This document shows positions 53,655-63,875 of a stretch of 64,000 nt of DNA, in pieces. The translations under genes and the position numbers were made by a program. Origin of the DNA: Streptomyces noursei (GTDB taxonomy: Bacteria > Actinomycetota > Actinomycetes > Streptomycetales > Streptomycetaceae); contig NZ_LWBU01000035.1 in the NCBI RefSeq assembly GCF_001646665.1, positions 121,711-185,710 on the forward strand, read 5' to 3'. Below the pieces are notes generated by a model. The model did no database searches, was not told the DNA's origin, and worked only from the letters and a program-made list of their open reading frames with translations. Position 1 is the first letter of the stretch. Each line of letters opens with the position of its first letter.

Positions 53655-53927
53655 AGGTTTATCTTTCGAGCTAGGCGGCGCTCATATGCTAACCCCATGC
53701 TCTTTTGATCTCTCACTGGGTCCCGCACCGGGGCCCGGCGGGGGTGGCATCAGGGCCCGGACGAGGGTGACAGGCCGCCTGTTCATCAGCCTTCATCCAC
53801 TTTTGTCCACGCCGCGGCCGGACGGTCCCCCGGACGGGATCCCCTCCGGGCCGCCCACCGGGCCGTCCACCGGGCCGCCCGCCGGTTCGGCGGGGGCGGC
53901 CACGCGCCCCCGCCGGACCGTGCCGGG

Positions 53928-55661
53928 TTACGGCGCCATCTCGTAGGCGCCGGACAGCGCCTCGACGCGCTGCCAGACCCGGGCCGAGCGCTCCTCGTCG
54001 ACGACCGGGCGGCGCACCGCGCCGAGCGCCCACTCCTGCTGCCGCTCGGTGGCGGAGTCCTTGCCGTGCAGCTCGACGGCGTGGGCGGAGAAGTCGCGCA
54101 CCAGGACGGCGAACAGCTCGTCGAGGACGTCCTGGTCGAGGCCGGTCAGGCGGGCCTGCTCCAGGATCAGCTGGCCGTGGACGACCAGCGCGAACAGCTG
54201 TCCTACGGCGAGGAGCAGGTCGAGGTCGCGGCTCTGCCGCTCGTCCGGCGCGGCGGTGGTGACGAACTCGCACAGGGCGTCGGCCTGCTCCCGGAACCGG
54301 GCGACGTTCGGCACGTCGGCGTACGCGTCGAAGGCCGGGCGCCAGTCGTGGAACCGTACGGAGCCGAGGCCGCGCGCGGGGCCCTGCCGGAAGAGGAACG
54401 CGTCGTCCGCCGCGTCGAGGCGGGTGGGGACGGGCTCGTAGGCGGCCGGGTCCAGCAGGTGGTTGCGCATGAACTTCAGGATCAGCGCGAGGTTGACGTG
54501 GACCGTGCCCTCCAGCTTGGGCAGGCCCCGGATCTCGATGGCGGCCTGGGCGAAGTAGTTGTCCTTCTCGAAGCCCTTGGCGGCGATGACGTCCCACATG
54601 AGGTCGATGACCTTCTCGCCCTCCGTGGTCACCTTCATCTTCGTCATCGGGTTGAACAGCAGGTAGCGGCGGTCGTCGGGCCCGGCGGAGCGGAAGTAGT
54701 CGACGGCGCGGTCGCTGAAGAGCTTCATGCCGACGAGGCGGACGTAGGCGTCGGTCAGCTCACGGCGCACGTGCGGGAAGGCGGTGACGGGCCGGCCGTA
54801 GAGGATCCGGTTGTGCGCGTGGGTGACGGCCTCGTACATCGCGTGCTCGCAGATGCCGATGGAGGCGGTGCACAGGTTGAACTTGCCGACGTTCACGGTG
54901 TTGAGGGCGGCGTCGAACGCGGCCCGGCCGGTGTGCAGCACGTCCCCGGCGGCCACGGGGTAGTCCTCCAGGCGGAACTCGCTGACGTACTTGGAGGAGT
55001 CGACGACGTTCTTCACCAGGTGGTAGGCCGGGTGGCGGCTGTCGGCGGCGAAGAAGACGTACCCGTCGGGGCCCTCGACGTCGGTGCGGCGGCCGAAGAC
55101 GGACACGAGACCGGCGGCGTTGCCGTTGCCGATGTAGTACTTGGAGCCGGTGGCCCGGAAGCCGCCCTCGCCGTCGGGCTCCAGCAGCATGTCGGTGGAG
55201 TAGATGTCGGCGCCGTGCGTCTTCTCGGAGAGCCCGAAGGCGAACACCTCGCCCTGGGCGAGCAGTTCGGCGGCCCGGTCGCGGGCGGCGGCGTTGTCGC
55301 TCTGCCAGACCGGCCCGAGGCCGAGGATGGTGACCTGCCAGGCGTACCAGTAGTCGAGCCCGTAGAAGCCGAAGATCTCGTTGAGGGCGGCGATGCGGGC
55401 GGTGTCCCAGCGCTTGGCGCCCTGGTCGCCGGAGTCCTCGCCGGCGGCGGACGCGGGGGTGAGGAAGGTCGCGAAGAGGCCCTCCTTGGCGGAGAAGGCC
55501 AGGAAGTCGGCGAGCCACGCGCGGGAGCGGTAGTCCTCGATGAGCCTGCGCTTGCCGCGCTCCTCGAACCAGTCGACGGTGGCGCGCAGCAGCCTGCGGG
55601 TCTCCGGGTCGAAGTGCGCGGGGTCGTAGGTGCGCGGGTTGAACAGCAGCGGGTCGGCCAT
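53928..55661 (-). CDS. acyl-CoA dehydrogenase family protein
   Basis: A 577-residue flavoprotein of the acyl-CoA dehydrogenase superfamily, larger than the 380-residue short-chain enzymes: FGLSEKTHGADIYSTDMLLE (substrate/FAD loop), ATGSKYYIGNGNAAGLVSVF, CTASIGICEHAMYEAVTHAH, and a C-terminal extension (LALILKFMRNHLLDPAAYEP and further). ATG 55661 with GGAAAGG. Convergent with nothing; upstream is a PadR gene on the same strand, likely its regulator. Oxidises an acyl-CoA to the enoyl-CoA; chain length unknown. Confidence 0.9.
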   Translation of the reverse strand: MADPLLFNPRTYDPAHFDPETRRLLRATVDWFEERGKRRLIEDYRSRAWLADFLAFSAKEGLFATFLTPASAAGEDSGDQGAKRWDTARIAALNEIFGFYGLDYWYAWQVTILGLGPVWQSDNAAARDRAAELLAQGEVFAFGLSEKTHGADIYSTDMLLEPDGEGGFRATGSKYYIGNGNAAGLVSVFGRRTDVEGPDGYVFFAADSRHPAYHLVKNVVDSSKYVSEFRLEDYPVAAGDVLHTGRAAFDAALNTVNVGKFNLCTASIGICEHAMYEAVTHAHNRILYGRPVTAFPHVRRELTDAYVRLVGMKLFSDRAVDYFRSAGPDDRRYLLFNPMTKMKVTTEGEKVIDLMWDVIAAKGFEKDNYFAQAAIEIRGLPKLEGTVHVNLALILKFMRNHLLDPAAYEPVPTRLDAADDAFLFRQGPARGLGSVRFHDWRPAFDAYADVPNVARFREQADALCEFVTTAAPDERQSRDLDLLLAVGQLFALVVHGQLILEQARLTGLDQDVLDELFAVLVRDFSAHAVELHGKDSATERQQEWALGAVRRPVVDEERSARVWQRVEALSGAYEMAP

Positions 55662-55795
55662 GGGGTGTCCGCCTTTCCGGGAGGGTCGGTGGTATCGGTG
55701 CATGAGGGTCGGTGGGGACGAAGAGGGGCAAGGGGGGGCGAGGGTGGTCGGGTGACGCGGCCGGGGGTGACCGGTCGCCCGCCTCCGGAGCCCCG

Positions 55796-56362
55796 TCAGC
55801 GGGCGGTGCCGAGCCTGCGGAGCGTGGCGAGCACGTCGTCGAGCCAGGCGAGCGTCATCCGCTCGTACGCGATGCCGCCGCGCAGCACCACGTGCTGGAG
55901 CTCCCGCCCCGCGTCGGGCGGGCCGGAGGCGTGCGGGGCGCCGGGGCCGGTGAAGTCGCGCACCTCGCCCGCGAGGTAGTGGGCGAGGCGCTCGCCGTGG
56001 ACCTGCCGGTACCGCTCGACCTCGCGGATCAGCGCGGCCGGGTCGTCGAAGGCGGCCCCGCGGATCTTCACGGCGAGGTCGTGGCGGACGCTCTCCGGTT
56101 CGATCGGCTCGTGCAGCCACGCGGAGAGCGCGGCTCGGCCGGCGGCCGCCACGGAGTACTCCTTCTTGTCCGGGCGGCCCTGCTGCGGCACCTCGCGGAC
56201 GTCGATCCAGCCGTCGCCCTCCATGCGCTTGAGCACGCGGTAGATCTGCTGATGGGTGGCGGTCCAGAAGTAGCCGATGGACCGCTCGAAGCGCCGGGCC
56301 AGCTCGTAGCCGGAGCCCGGCCGTTCCAGCAGGGACACGAGGATCGCGTGGTCGAGCGCCAT
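55796..56362 (-). CDS. PadR-family transcriptional regulator
   Basis: A 188-residue winged-helix regulator: LDHAILVSLLERPGSGYELA, THQQIYRVLKRMEGDGWIDV, and a longer C-terminal helix pair (VRHDLAVKIRGAAFDDPAAL). ATG 56362, with a palindrome 14 nt upstream that fits PadR control of its own gene and probably of the acyl-CoA dehydrogenase gene that follows. Divergent from the membrane transferase at 56559. Confidence 0.92.
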   Translation of the reverse strand: MALDHAILVSLLERPGSGYELARRFERSIGYFWTATHQQIYRVLKRMEGDGWIDVREVPQQGRPDKKEYSVAAAGRAALSAWLHEPIEPESVRHDLAVKIRGAAFDDPAALIREVERYRQVHGERLAHYLAGEVRDFTGPGAPHASGPPDAGRELQHVVLRGGIAYERMTLAWLDDVLATLRRLGTAR

Positions 56363-56375
56363 GCCCCGATCCTCT

Positions 56376-56393
56376 TATGCAACTCGTTGCATA
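56376..56393. promoter_or_regulatory. PadR operator-like palindrome
   Basis: TATGCAAC, 2 nt, GTTGCATA: perfect arms. The ATGCAAC...GTTGCAT form matches PadR-type sites. Lies right at the PadR start region and 166 bp from the divergent gene. Confidence 0.75.
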
Positions 56394-56558
56394 GACAAGC
56401 GCCTCCGCCCGGGTGAGACGCGGCTCACCCGCCCCGGTGGGCACGGTCCGCGGCCCGGCCTTGAACGGCGGGGGCCCGCGGGCCGTACCCTCCACGGCGG
56501 CCCCTGCCCGCGGGCCGGGTCCGCCGTGCCGCTGTGATCCGTACGGAAGGACCTCCGG

Positions 56559-58241
56559 GTGTCGATCGGGACGTCTCGTCTGCTGCCGCGCGCAAGGACC
56601 GCGCCCTCCGCGGAGGGGCGCCGGGCGGGGGCGCGGGCCGTGGCCGCACGGGCCGGCACGGGGCTCGCCGCCGTGCTCGTGATGGCCGCCCTGCTGCTGC
56701 CGGACCGGGTGGAGCGGCTCACACCGGGCACGTTCACCCGCATACCGGTGGAGGCGATAGCCGGGGTCGCCCTGCTGCTGGTGCTGCCCGCGCGGGCCAG
56801 GCGGGTGGTGGCGGCGCTCGCGGGGGCCGGCCTGGGCCTGGTGACCCTGCTGAACGTCCTCGACATGGGTTTCCGTTCCGTGCTCGTCCGGCCCTTCGAC
56901 CCCGTGCTCGACTGGGTCCTGTTCGACGACGCCGAGTCGTTCCTCAGCGACTCCATGGGCCCGGCCGTCGCGACCGCCGCGGTGATCGGGGCCGGGGTCC
57001 TCGTCGTCGCCCTGCTGGTCTCCATGGCCCTCTCGGTCGTCCGGCTGTCCCGCGTCGTGGTCCGGCACCGCGCCGTGGCGACCCCGGCGGTCCTGGTGTC
57101 GGGGACGGTGTGGGTCCTGTGCGCGGCGCTCGGCGTCCAGGTCTCCGGCGCGGCGGTCGCCTCCCGCGGCGCGGCCGACGTCGTGAGCGGCCGGGTGCAG
57201 CAGGTGCGCGACGGGATGGCGGACCGGGAGGCGTTCGCCGCGGAGGCCGCCGTCGACGCGTTCCGTGACACGCCCGCCGACCGGCTGCTGACCGGACTGC
57301 GCGGCAAGGACGTGCTGTTCGTCTTCATCGAGAGCTACGGCCGCAGCGCGGTCCAGGACCCGGAACTGGCGCCGCGGATCGGCGCGGTCCTCGACGACGG
57401 GTCGCGCCGGCTGGGCGCCGCGGGGTTCTCGTCCCGGAGCGCCTTCCTCACCTCCCCCACGACGGGCGGCGGCAGCTGGCTGGCCCACTCCACCTTCGCG
57501 TCGGGCCTGTGGATCGACAACCAGCGGCGCTACCGGGACCTGACGTCCAGCGACCGTCTGACGCTCACCAGCGCCTTCCGCCGCGCGGGCGCGTGGCGGA
57601 CGGTCGGCATCATGCCGGGCGTCACCCGGGCCTGGCCGGAGGGGCGGTTCTACGGACTGGACAACGTCTACGACTCCAGGACCCTCGGGTACCACGGCCC
57701 CAAGTTCAGCTGGACGCCCGTGCCCGACCAGTTCAGCCTGGCGGCCTTCGAGCGTCTGGAGCACGGCAGGCCGGGCCGCGGCCCGCTGATGGCGGAGATC
57801 ATCCTCACCTCCAGCCACAACCCGTGGGCACCGGTGCCCACCATGCTGCCGTGGGACGGTCTCGGTGACGGCTCCGTCTACGAGTCCGTCAAGGAGGCCG
57901 GCAAGGACCCCGAGGAGGTCTGGGAGGACCCCGACCAGGTGCGCACCGAGTACGGGCGCGCCGTCGAGTACTCGCTCGACAGCCTCTTCTCGTACGTGGA
58001 GAAGTACGGCGACGACGACACCGTGGTCGTCTTCCTCGGTGACCACCAGCCCGTCCCGACCGTCACGCGCGACCGCCTGGGCCGTGACGTGCCGGTGACG
58101 ATCGTGGCCCGTGACCCCGCGGTACTGGAGCGGATCTCCGACTGGGGCTGGCAGAACGGGCCGAAGCCCGGCCCCGACGCCCCGGTCTGGCGCATGGACG
58201 CCTTCCGCGACCGCTTCCTGACCGCCTACGGCCCGCGCTGA
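56559..58241 (+). CDS. membrane sulfatase/alkaline-phosphatase-fold transferase (LTA synthase-like)
   Basis: A 560-residue protein with four or five N-terminal membrane spans (GLAAVLVMAALLLPDRVERL, AIAGVALLLVLPARARRVVA, AAVIGAGVLVVALLVSMALS, AVLVSGTVWVLCAALGVQ), then an outside catalytic domain of the sulfatase/phosphoglycerol-transferase superfamily: DVLFVFIESYGRSAVQDP (metal, nucleophile region), GGGSWLAHSTFASGLWIDN (nucleophile Thr/Ser), MPGVTRAWPEG, and VVVFLGDHQPVPTVTRDR (metal). Resembles LTA synthase and mdoB-like enzymes, acting on cell envelope polymers. GTG 56559 with GAAGGACC. Divergent from the PadR gene. Confidence 0.82.
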   Translation: MSIGTSRLLPRARTAPSAEGRRAGARAVAARAGTGLAAVLVMAALLLPDRVERLTPGTFTRIPVEAIAGVALLLVLPARARRVVAALAGAGLGLVTLLNVLDMGFRSVLVRPFDPVLDWVLFDDAESFLSDSMGPAVATAAVIGAGVLVVALLVSMALSVVRLSRVVVRHRAVATPAVLVSGTVWVLCAALGVQVSGAAVASRGAADVVSGRVQQVRDGMADREAFAAEAAVDAFRDTPADRLLTGLRGKDVLFVFIESYGRSAVQDPELAPRIGAVLDDGSRRLGAAGFSSRSAFLTSPTTGGGSWLAHSTFASGLWIDNQRRYRDLTSSDRLTLTSAFRRAGAWRTVGIMPGVTRAWPEGRFYGLDNVYDSRTLGYHGPKFSWTPVPDQFSLAAFERLEHGRPGRGPLMAEIILTSSHNPWAPVPTMLPWDGLGDGSVYESVKEAGKDPEEVWEDPDQVRTEYGRAVEYSLDSLFSYVEKYGDDDTVVVFLGDHQPVPTVTRDRLGRDVPVTIVARDPAVLERISDWGWQNGPKPGPDAPVWRMDAFRDRFLTAYGPR

Positions 58242-58365
58242 GCCGGTACGGCGGGCCCGGCGCGGCGGGTACGGCGCGGCGGGTACGGCGCATCGGGCGC
58301 GGCGCACCGGGCCGCCGTACCGCCCCGGTGACGGCGGGTCCGCGGGCCCTGCCAGGATGCGGATC

Positions 58366-59400
58366 ATGAGGGAGACGGGGGACGTACGCATCGGTGTCGT
58401 GGCGCTCGGCACGGTCGAGGAGCCCGGCACGGTCCGGGCGGTTTTCGGCGGGCGGCTGTACGTACGCACGGGGAACCGCGCGGAGGTGCACGACCGGGAG
58501 CCCTACCTCGCCGGCGTACGGGAGCCGGTCGGCTCCTGCGAACTGCCGCCCGGTGCGCGGGCGGAACCGGCGCCCGACGGCGGCTTCGTCGTCGCCGAGT
58601 CCGAGCGCGTCCGTGCGCTGGCGGATGACGGAACGGTCCGCTGGGAACGCGGGCACGACACCTGGCACGGGGGCCACCGGCCGCCCCGGGCGCCCGGCGC
58701 CCCGGCGGCGGACCCGCGCGGGCGCTTCGTCGCGGCCGCCGTACCCACGCCGCTGCCCGCCGACGAGGTCGCGCGGCGGGGGTACGGGCGGGACCGGCTG
58801 CTGCTCCTGGACGCGGCGACCGGGGACGTCCTGGACGAGCAGCCGGTCGCGGCGGTCTCCGGTGCCCTCGCCCTGGAGTGGCGCGAGGACGGGGGGCTGC
58901 TCGGGGCGTCGTTCTGGACGGCCTGGTACGGCTGGGCGAGCCACTGGGCGGAAGCGTCGCGGCGGGGCCTGCGGACCGTCGGCGGCGGGCCGGACCGCCA
59001 TGGACTGGCGGGGTTCGTCCCCCGGACGTCGCGGCTCGTGACGTTCCGGCGCGCCGAGCACATGAGCCTGGACGACGACCGGTACGAGCTGGCCCTGCAC
59101 GAGGCGGCGGCTCCGCGCCCGACGGCGGTGCTCGACCTGAACGACCTGTCGTGGGACCCGGAGAACGACGACTTCGAGCAGGTGCACCCGCTGGACGAGG
59201 CGCACCTGCTGGTGACGGGCGATCACGTACCCCGGCACGGCCCGCTGGGGCCGGCGCACTGGCTCCTGGCGGCGGACTCGCTGCGGCCGCTGGGGCGGTT
59301 GCGCTACCCCCGGCCGGTCGGGGACGTCGTCACCGCGTTCGGCGACGGGACCTGGCTCACCCGTGAGGACGGCCGGCTCCACCACTGGGGGCTCGCCTGA
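58366..59400 (+). CDS. conserved hypothetical beta-propeller-like protein
   Basis: A 344-residue protein without signal peptide or spans. Repeated blade-like strands (VRAVFGGRLYVRTGNRAEV, GGFVVAESERVRALADDGTV, RLLLLDAATGDVLDEQPVA, EAHLLVTGDHVPRHGPLGPA) suggest a WD40/PQQ-like propeller, but the repeats are degenerate. ATG 58366 with AGGA; ATG 58357 is possible. No function recognised. It is 124 bp downstream of the transferase and could be co-expressed. Confidence 0.75.
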   Translation: MRETGDVRIGVVALGTVEEPGTVRAVFGGRLYVRTGNRAEVHDREPYLAGVREPVGSCELPPGARAEPAPDGGFVVAESERVRALADDGTVRWERGHDTWHGGHRPPRAPGAPAADPRGRFVAAAVPTPLPADEVARRGYGRDRLLLLDAATGDVLDEQPVAAVSGALALEWREDGGLLGASFWTAWYGWASHWAEASRRGLRTVGGGPDRHGLAGFVPRTSRLVTFRRAEHMSLDDDRYELALHEAAAPRPTAVLDLNDLSWDPENDDFEQVHPLDEAHLLVTGDHVPRHGPLGPAHWLLAADSLRPLGRLRYPRPVGDVVTAFGDGTWLTREDGRLHHWGLA

Positions 59401-59452
59401 CGTCCGTACGCCCCTGTCCGGGCCGGACGGCCGCGGCTTCCGGCCGTACGCC

Positions 59453-60277
59453 TCAGGTCCGCGACGCCCCGACGCCGCCCAGCCGCAGCGGCCGCCGCAC
59501 CGCGCGACCCGCCGGGCGGACCCGCCACAGCCACCGGACGTCCCGGGCGAACGACCACACGAGCAGCGCCAGCGCGGCCGCCACCACCGCGGACGCCGGT
59601 ACCCGCGGCAGGACACCGGCTCCGGCCACCAGCAGGACGACGCCCTGCACCGCGGCCACCGTCTTGCGGGCCATGCTCGGCGGCAACGGCCCGTCGAGCC
59701 ACGGCAGGACGCGGGCCGCCGCGACGAACACGTACCTCATGGCGCCGATCGCGAGGACCCACGCACCCGCCTCCAGCGCCACCTGGACGCTGAGGACCAG
59801 GATGAGGAAGGCGTCGACCTCCATGTCGAAGCGCGCCCCGAACGGGGACGCCGTCCCGGTGCGGCGGGCCACCCGGCCGTCGACCGCGTCCAGCACCAGT
59901 GCCACGGCGGTGAGCGCGGCCAGCGCCGCCACCGGCGGCCGGCCCGTGAACACGTCCGCGACCAGCGCCGTCACACCCCCCACCAGCGTCGTCCGGGCCA
60001 GCGTGACGGCGTTGGCGGGCCCGAAGGGCAGGGGGCCCGGCCACGACCGGAACAGGGCGCGGGTGAGCACCCCCCAGGTGGCGACCGTGAACACCAGCCC
60101 CGTGAGCCACCCGGCGGGGCCCAGCCCCGTCACCGTACCGAGCAGGAGCAGCAGTACGAGCTGGGCGGCCGCGCCGAGGGCGGGCTCGAGACGCAGCGGA
60201 CGCGCGTCCGGACGTGCGCCCGGCCGGGCGTCCGGACGTGCGCCCGGGTCTGCATCGGTGATGTCGCGCACGGACAA
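59453..60277 (-). CDS. CDP-alcohol phosphatidyltransferase family membrane protein
   Basis: A 274-residue enzyme with six or so spans and the CDP-alcohol motif in VDGRVARRTGTASPFGARFD and MEVD (D-G-x2-A-R-x8-G-x3-D-x3-D). Transfers a phosphatidyl or phospho-alcohol group between CDP-linked and acceptor alcohols. TTG 60277 start is chosen since GGAGGG lies 6 nt in front; GTG 60271 is the alternative. Divergent from the dehydrogenase operon and probably functionally linked to it. Product lipid not predictable. Confidence 0.88.
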   Translation of the reverse strand: MSVRDITDADPGARPDARPGARPDARPLRLEPALGAAAQLVLLLLLGTVTGLGPAGWLTGLVFTVATWGVLTRALFRSWPGPLPFGPANAVTLARTTLVGGVTALVADVFTGRPPVAALAALTAVALVLDAVDGRVARRTGTASPFGARFDMEVDAFLILVLSVQVALEAGAWVLAIGAMRYVFVAAARVLPWLDGPLPPSMARKTVAAVQGVVLLVAGAGVLPRVPASAVVAAALALLVWSFARDVRWLWRVRPAGRAVRRPLRLGGVGASRT

Positions 60278-60384
60278 GGAACACCCTCCGGACCTGTGAC
60301 AGAGTCAGTGGCCGCCGTCCACCGTGTGCGGCCTCGTCACCTTCCAAACGTGCACCGACACCCCAGCGTTCAACAGGAGAACCC

Positions 60385-61365
60385 GTGAAGCGCACCGCGC
60401 GCGCCTTCTGGCTGCGCTCCCCCGGCCACGGCGGCATCAGCGACGTGACCCTGCCGGAACCGGGCGACGACGACGTCGTCGTCCGCACCCTCTTCTCGGG
60501 GGTGAGCCGCGGGACGGAGAGCCTGGTCTTCCGCGGCGGCGTACCGGAGAGCCAGTACGGCGCCATGCGGGCGCCGTTCCAGGACGGCGAGTTCCCCGGA
60601 CCGGTCAAGTACGGGTACCTGAACGTCGGTCTGGTCGAGGAGGGTCCCACGCACCTGGCCGGCCGCACCGTCTTCTGCCTGTACCCGCACCAGACGCGGT
60701 ACGTGGTCCCCGCCGGTGCGGTGACGCCGGTGCCCGACGGCGTGCCCGCCGCACGGGCGGTACTGGCCGGGACGGTGGAGACCGCGGTGAACGCCCTGTG
60801 GGACGCCGCACCGCTGGTCGGCGACCGGATAGCCGTCGTGGGGGCGGGGATGATCGGCTGCTCGGTGGCGGCCCTGCTCGCCCGCTACCCCGGGGTGCGC
60901 GTCCAGCTGGTCGACGCCGACCCCGCCCGCGCCTCGGTGGCCGCCGCGCTCGGCGTGGACTTCGCGCTGCCGGGCGACGCCCTGGACGGCTGCGACCTCG
61001 CCGTCCACGCCAGCGCCACCGAGGCCGGTCTCGTCCGCTCGCTGGAACTGCTCGCGCCGGAGGGCACGGTGCTGGAACTGAGCTGGTACGGGGACCGGAA
61101 GGTCAGCCTGCCGCTGGGCGAGGCGTTCCACTCCGGCCGGCTCGTCGTCCGCGGCAGCCAGGTGGGCCGGGTGTCGCAGGCCCGCCGCTCCCGGCGGACG
61201 TTCGCCGACCGGCTGGCGCTCTCGCTCGACCTGCTCGCCGACCCCGTCTTCGACGCCCTGGTCAGCGGCGAGTGCGCCTTCGACGAACTGCCGTCGGTGC
61301 TGCGCGCCGTCGCCGGGGGTGAGCTGCCCGGACTCTGCCACCGGGTGCGCTACGAAGGGGCCTGA
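60385..61365 (+). CDS. MDR-family zinc-type alcohol dehydrogenase (Zn sites altered)
   Basis: A 326-residue oxidoreductase: [20 protein letters not shown] (GroES-like start), [40 protein letters not shown] and the NAD(P) motif [16 protein letters not shown]. The structural zinc loop is missing, as in many MDR oxidoreductases, so it may be zinc-free. GTG 60385, AGGAG. First gene of an operon with pterin synthase, glycosyltransferase and methyltransferase. Confidence 0.88.
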   Translation: MKRTARAFWLRSPGHGGISDVTLPEPGDDDVVVRTLFSGVSRGTESLVFRGGVPESQYGAMRAPFQDGEFPGPVKYGYLNVGLVEEGPTHLAGRTVFCLYPHQTRYVVPAGAVTPVPDGVPAARAVLAGTVETAVNALWDAAPLVGDRIAVVGAGMIGCSVAALLARYPGVRVQLVDADPARASVAAALGVDFALPGDALDGCDLAVHASATEAGLVRSLELLAPEGTVLELSWYGDRKVSLPLGEAFHSGRLVVRGSQVGRVSQARRSRRTFADRLALSLDLLADPVFDALVSGECAFDELPSVLRAVAGGELPGLCHRVRYEGA

Positions 61366-61444
61366 ACGCACGGCCGTCACCGGCCGTATCAACACCGGGG
61401 GGCCGCAGACGGGCCCCGCAGGACGGACCGGGAGGTCACAGCCG

Positions 61445-61843
61445 TTGTTCAGTGTCACAGTCCGCGAGCACCTCATGATCGCCCACAGCTTCCGCGGCGA
61501 GGTCTTCGGACCCGCGCAGCGTCTGCACGGGGCGACGTACCTGGTGGACGCCACCTTCCGCCGTGCCGAGCTGGACGCCGACAACATCGTCGTCGACATC
61601 GGCCTCGCCACGAAGGAGCTGGCAGGCGTGGTGGCCGCGTACAACTACCGCAACCTCGACGAGGAACCGGACTTCGCGGGCGTCAACACCTCGACCGAGT
61701 ACCTGGCGAAGGTCGTCGCCGACCGGCTGGCCGAACGCGTCCACGCCGGCGCCCTCGGCGAGGGGGCGCGCGGGCTGGCCGGCATCACGGTCACCCTGCA
61801 CGAGTCGCACATCGCGTGGGCGAGTTACGAGCGGGCCCTGTGA
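61445..61843 (+). CDS. 6-pyruvoyl/6-carboxy-tetrahydropterin synthase family protein
   Basis: A 132-residue enzyme of the PTPS/QueD T-fold: [79 protein letters not shown]. Zn-binding His at AHS, but the usual HGHNY motif is changed to RLHGATY. Makes a pterin from dihydroneopterin triphosphate or a close relative. TTG 61445 chosen because GGAGG lies 10 nt upstream and FSVTVREH gives the family N-terminus. GTGA overlap with the next gene. Confidence 0.85.
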   Translation: MFSVTVREHLMIAHSFRGEVFGPAQRLHGATYLVDATFRRAELDADNIVVDIGLATKELAGVVAAYNYRNLDEEPDFAGVNTSTEYLAKVVADRLAERVHAGALGEGARGLAGITVTLHESHIAWASYERAL

Positions 61844-63012
61844 GCGACGACCACGACACGGCCGGCGCGGCGCCGCCGGACCGCACGGTGCGGGTGGTGA
61901 TGCCGGCCGGCGTCGACGACCCGGCCGCGCCGAGCGGCGGCAACGTCTACGACCGCCGGGTGTGCCGGGACCTGCCCGCCGTCGGCTGGCAGGTGCGCGA
62001 GCACCTGGTGGCCGGCGACTGGCCCCGGCCCGCCCCGGCCGCGCGCGAGGAGCTGGCGCGGATCCTCGCGGAGCCGGCGGACGGCTCCCTGCTGCTGATC
62101 GACGGGCTGGTGGCCTGCGCCGCGCCCGACGTCGTCGTGCCCGAGGCGGACCGGCTGCGCCTGGCCGTGCTGGTGCACCTGCCGCTGGGGGACGAGACCG
62201 GGCTCCCCCGCGACCGGGCCGCGGTCCTGGACGCCGCCGAGCGCCGTACGCTGCGCGCGGCGGCGGCGATCGTGGCCACCAGCCGCTGGGCGGCGGGCCG
62301 GCTCGTGGAGCACCACGGGCTCGCCCCGGACCGCGTCCACGTCGCCGCGCCCGGCGCGGACATCGGCCCGCTGGCACCGGGCAGCGCGACCGCGCCCGGT
62401 GCCCTCCGGGACACCGCTCGGGGCACCGGCGGCGACCCGCGGCTGCTGTGCGTGGCCTCGGTGACCCCGCGCAAGGGGCAGTACGAGCTGGTGGAGGCCC
62501 TCGCGACCGTCGCCGACCTGCCGTGGAGCTGCTCCCTGGTGGGCGGGCTGGTCCAGGATCCCGGGTACGTCGACCGGCTGCGCGCCCTCGTCACCCGGCA
62601 CGGTCTGGACGACCGCGTGCACCTCGCGGGCCCGCGCGGGGGGCCGGAGCTGAACGCCAGCTACGCGGGCGCCGACCTGCTGGTGCTCGCCTCGCACGCC
62701 GAGACGTACGGGATGGCCGTGACGGAGGCGCTGGCGCGGGGCGTTCCCGTGCTGGCGACGGCCGTCGGCGGGCTCCCCGAGGCGGTCGGGAACGCCCCGG
62801 ACGGCAGCGTGCCGGGCGCCCTCGTACCGCCGCACGACCCGGCCGCGCTCGCCACGGCGCTGCGCCGCTGGCTGAGCGAGCCCGGCGAACGGCACCGCGC
62901 GAAGGTCGCCGCGCGCCGGCGGCGTACCGCGCTGGCCGGCTGGGAGATGACCACCCGGAGCCTGGCCAAGGCTCTGGAACAGCTCCGGCTGGAACCCAGG
63001 GAGGCCGCGTGA
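61840..63012 (+). CDS. GT4-family glycosyltransferase
   Basis: A 390-residue GT-B enzyme: N-terminal [20 protein letters not shown], acceptor domain with [19 protein letters not shown], and C-terminal donor domain [40 protein letters not shown] (E-x7-E region), GGLPEAVG. Transfers a sugar from a nucleotide sugar; no signal or span. Overlaps the pterin synthase stop by GTGA. The likely acceptor is the pterin or lipid made by neighbours (inference). Confidence 0.9.
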   Translation: MSDDHDTAGAAPPDRTVRVVMPAGVDDPAAPSGGNVYDRRVCRDLPAVGWQVREHLVAGDWPRPAPAAREELARILAEPADGSLLLIDGLVACAAPDVVVPEADRLRLAVLVHLPLGDETGLPRDRAAVLDAAERRTLRAAAAIVATSRWAAGRLVEHHGLAPDRVHVAAPGADIGPLAPGSATAPGALRDTARGTGGDPRLLCVASVTPRKGQYELVEALATVADLPWSCSLVGGLVQDPGYVDRLRALVTRHGLDDRVHLAGPRGGPELNASYAGADLLVLASHAETYGMAVTEALARGVPVLATAVGGLPEAVGNAPDGSVPGALVPPHDPAALATALRRWLSEPGERHRAKVAARRRRTALAGWEMTTRSLAKALEQLRLEPREAA

Positions 63013-63875
63013 GCGTGACCGACAGACCCCGATTCGCCCCCGACTGGCTGGCGCTCCGGGAGCCCGCCGACGCCGCCGCCCGCGCCGTCGGACTCCTCGA
63101 CCCGCTCCGCGAGCACCTGGGCCTCGACCGGCCGCGGCAGCAACCCGTGCTGGTGGTACGGGACCTGGGCTGCGGCAGCGGCTCGATGGGCCGGTGGCTG
63201 GCGCCCCGGCTGCGCGGCCCGCAGCACTGGGTGCTGCACGACCACGACGCCGAGCTGCTCGAACTGGCCGCCGCGCGCATGCCGCGCACCGGCGCCGACG
63301 GCGGCCGCGTCACGGTGTCGACCCGGCAGGGGGACATCGGCCGCCTCACCGCGGCGGAGCTCTCCGGTACGGGGCTGGTGACCGCGTCGGCACTCCTGGA
63401 CCTGCTCACGCACGAGGAGGTGGACGCGCTGGCCGCGGCCTGCGCGGGCGCCGGGTGCCCCGTGCTGCTGGCGCTGTCGGTGGCCGGCCGGGTCGAACTG
63501 ACCCCGTCCGACCCGCTGGACGGGGCCATCGGAGGAGCGTTCAACGACCATCAGCGCCGCCTGGACCACGGCCGCCGGCTGCTGGGGCCGGACGCCGTCG
63601 CGGCGGCCCGACAGGTGTTCGCGGCGCGTGGCATGGACGTGCTGGTGGGGTCCAGTCCGTGGCGGCTGGGCGCCGGTGATTCCGCGCTGACGGCGGAGTG
63701 GCTCCGTGGCTGGGTGGGTGCCGCCCGGGAACAGCGCCCGGACCTCGCGCCGCGCGCCACGGCGTACCTCCGGCGCCGTATGGAGGCCTGCGAGGCCGGC
63801 GAGTTGCGCGTGGTGGTGCACCACAGCGACGTGCTGGCCCTCCCGGCCGCCGCGTCGGCGGAGGCCGCCGCGTGA
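63009..63875 (+). CDS. SAM-dependent methyltransferase
   Basis: A 288-residue Rossmann methyltransferase with the SAM motif VRDLGCGSGSMGRWLAPRL (motif I) and VLHDHDAELLELAAARMPRT. The rest is variable. GTG 63009 overlaps the preceding stop. Adds a methyl to an unknown O, N or C; probably part of the same product pathway as the pterin synthase and glycosyltransferase. Confidence 0.88.
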   Translation: MSVTDRPRFAPDWLALREPADAAARAVGLLDPLREHLGLDRPRQQPVLVVRDLGCGSGSMGRWLAPRLRGPQHWVLHDHDAELLELAAARMPRTGADGGRVTVSTRQGDIGRLTAAELSGTGLVTASALLDLLTHEEVDALAAACAGAGCPVLLALSVAGRVELTPSDPLDGAIGGAFNDHQRRLDHGRRLLGPDAVAAARQVFAARGMDVLVGSSPWRLGAGDSALTAEWLRGWVGAAREQRPDLAPRATAYLRRRMEACEAGELRVVVHHSDVLALPAAASAEAAA

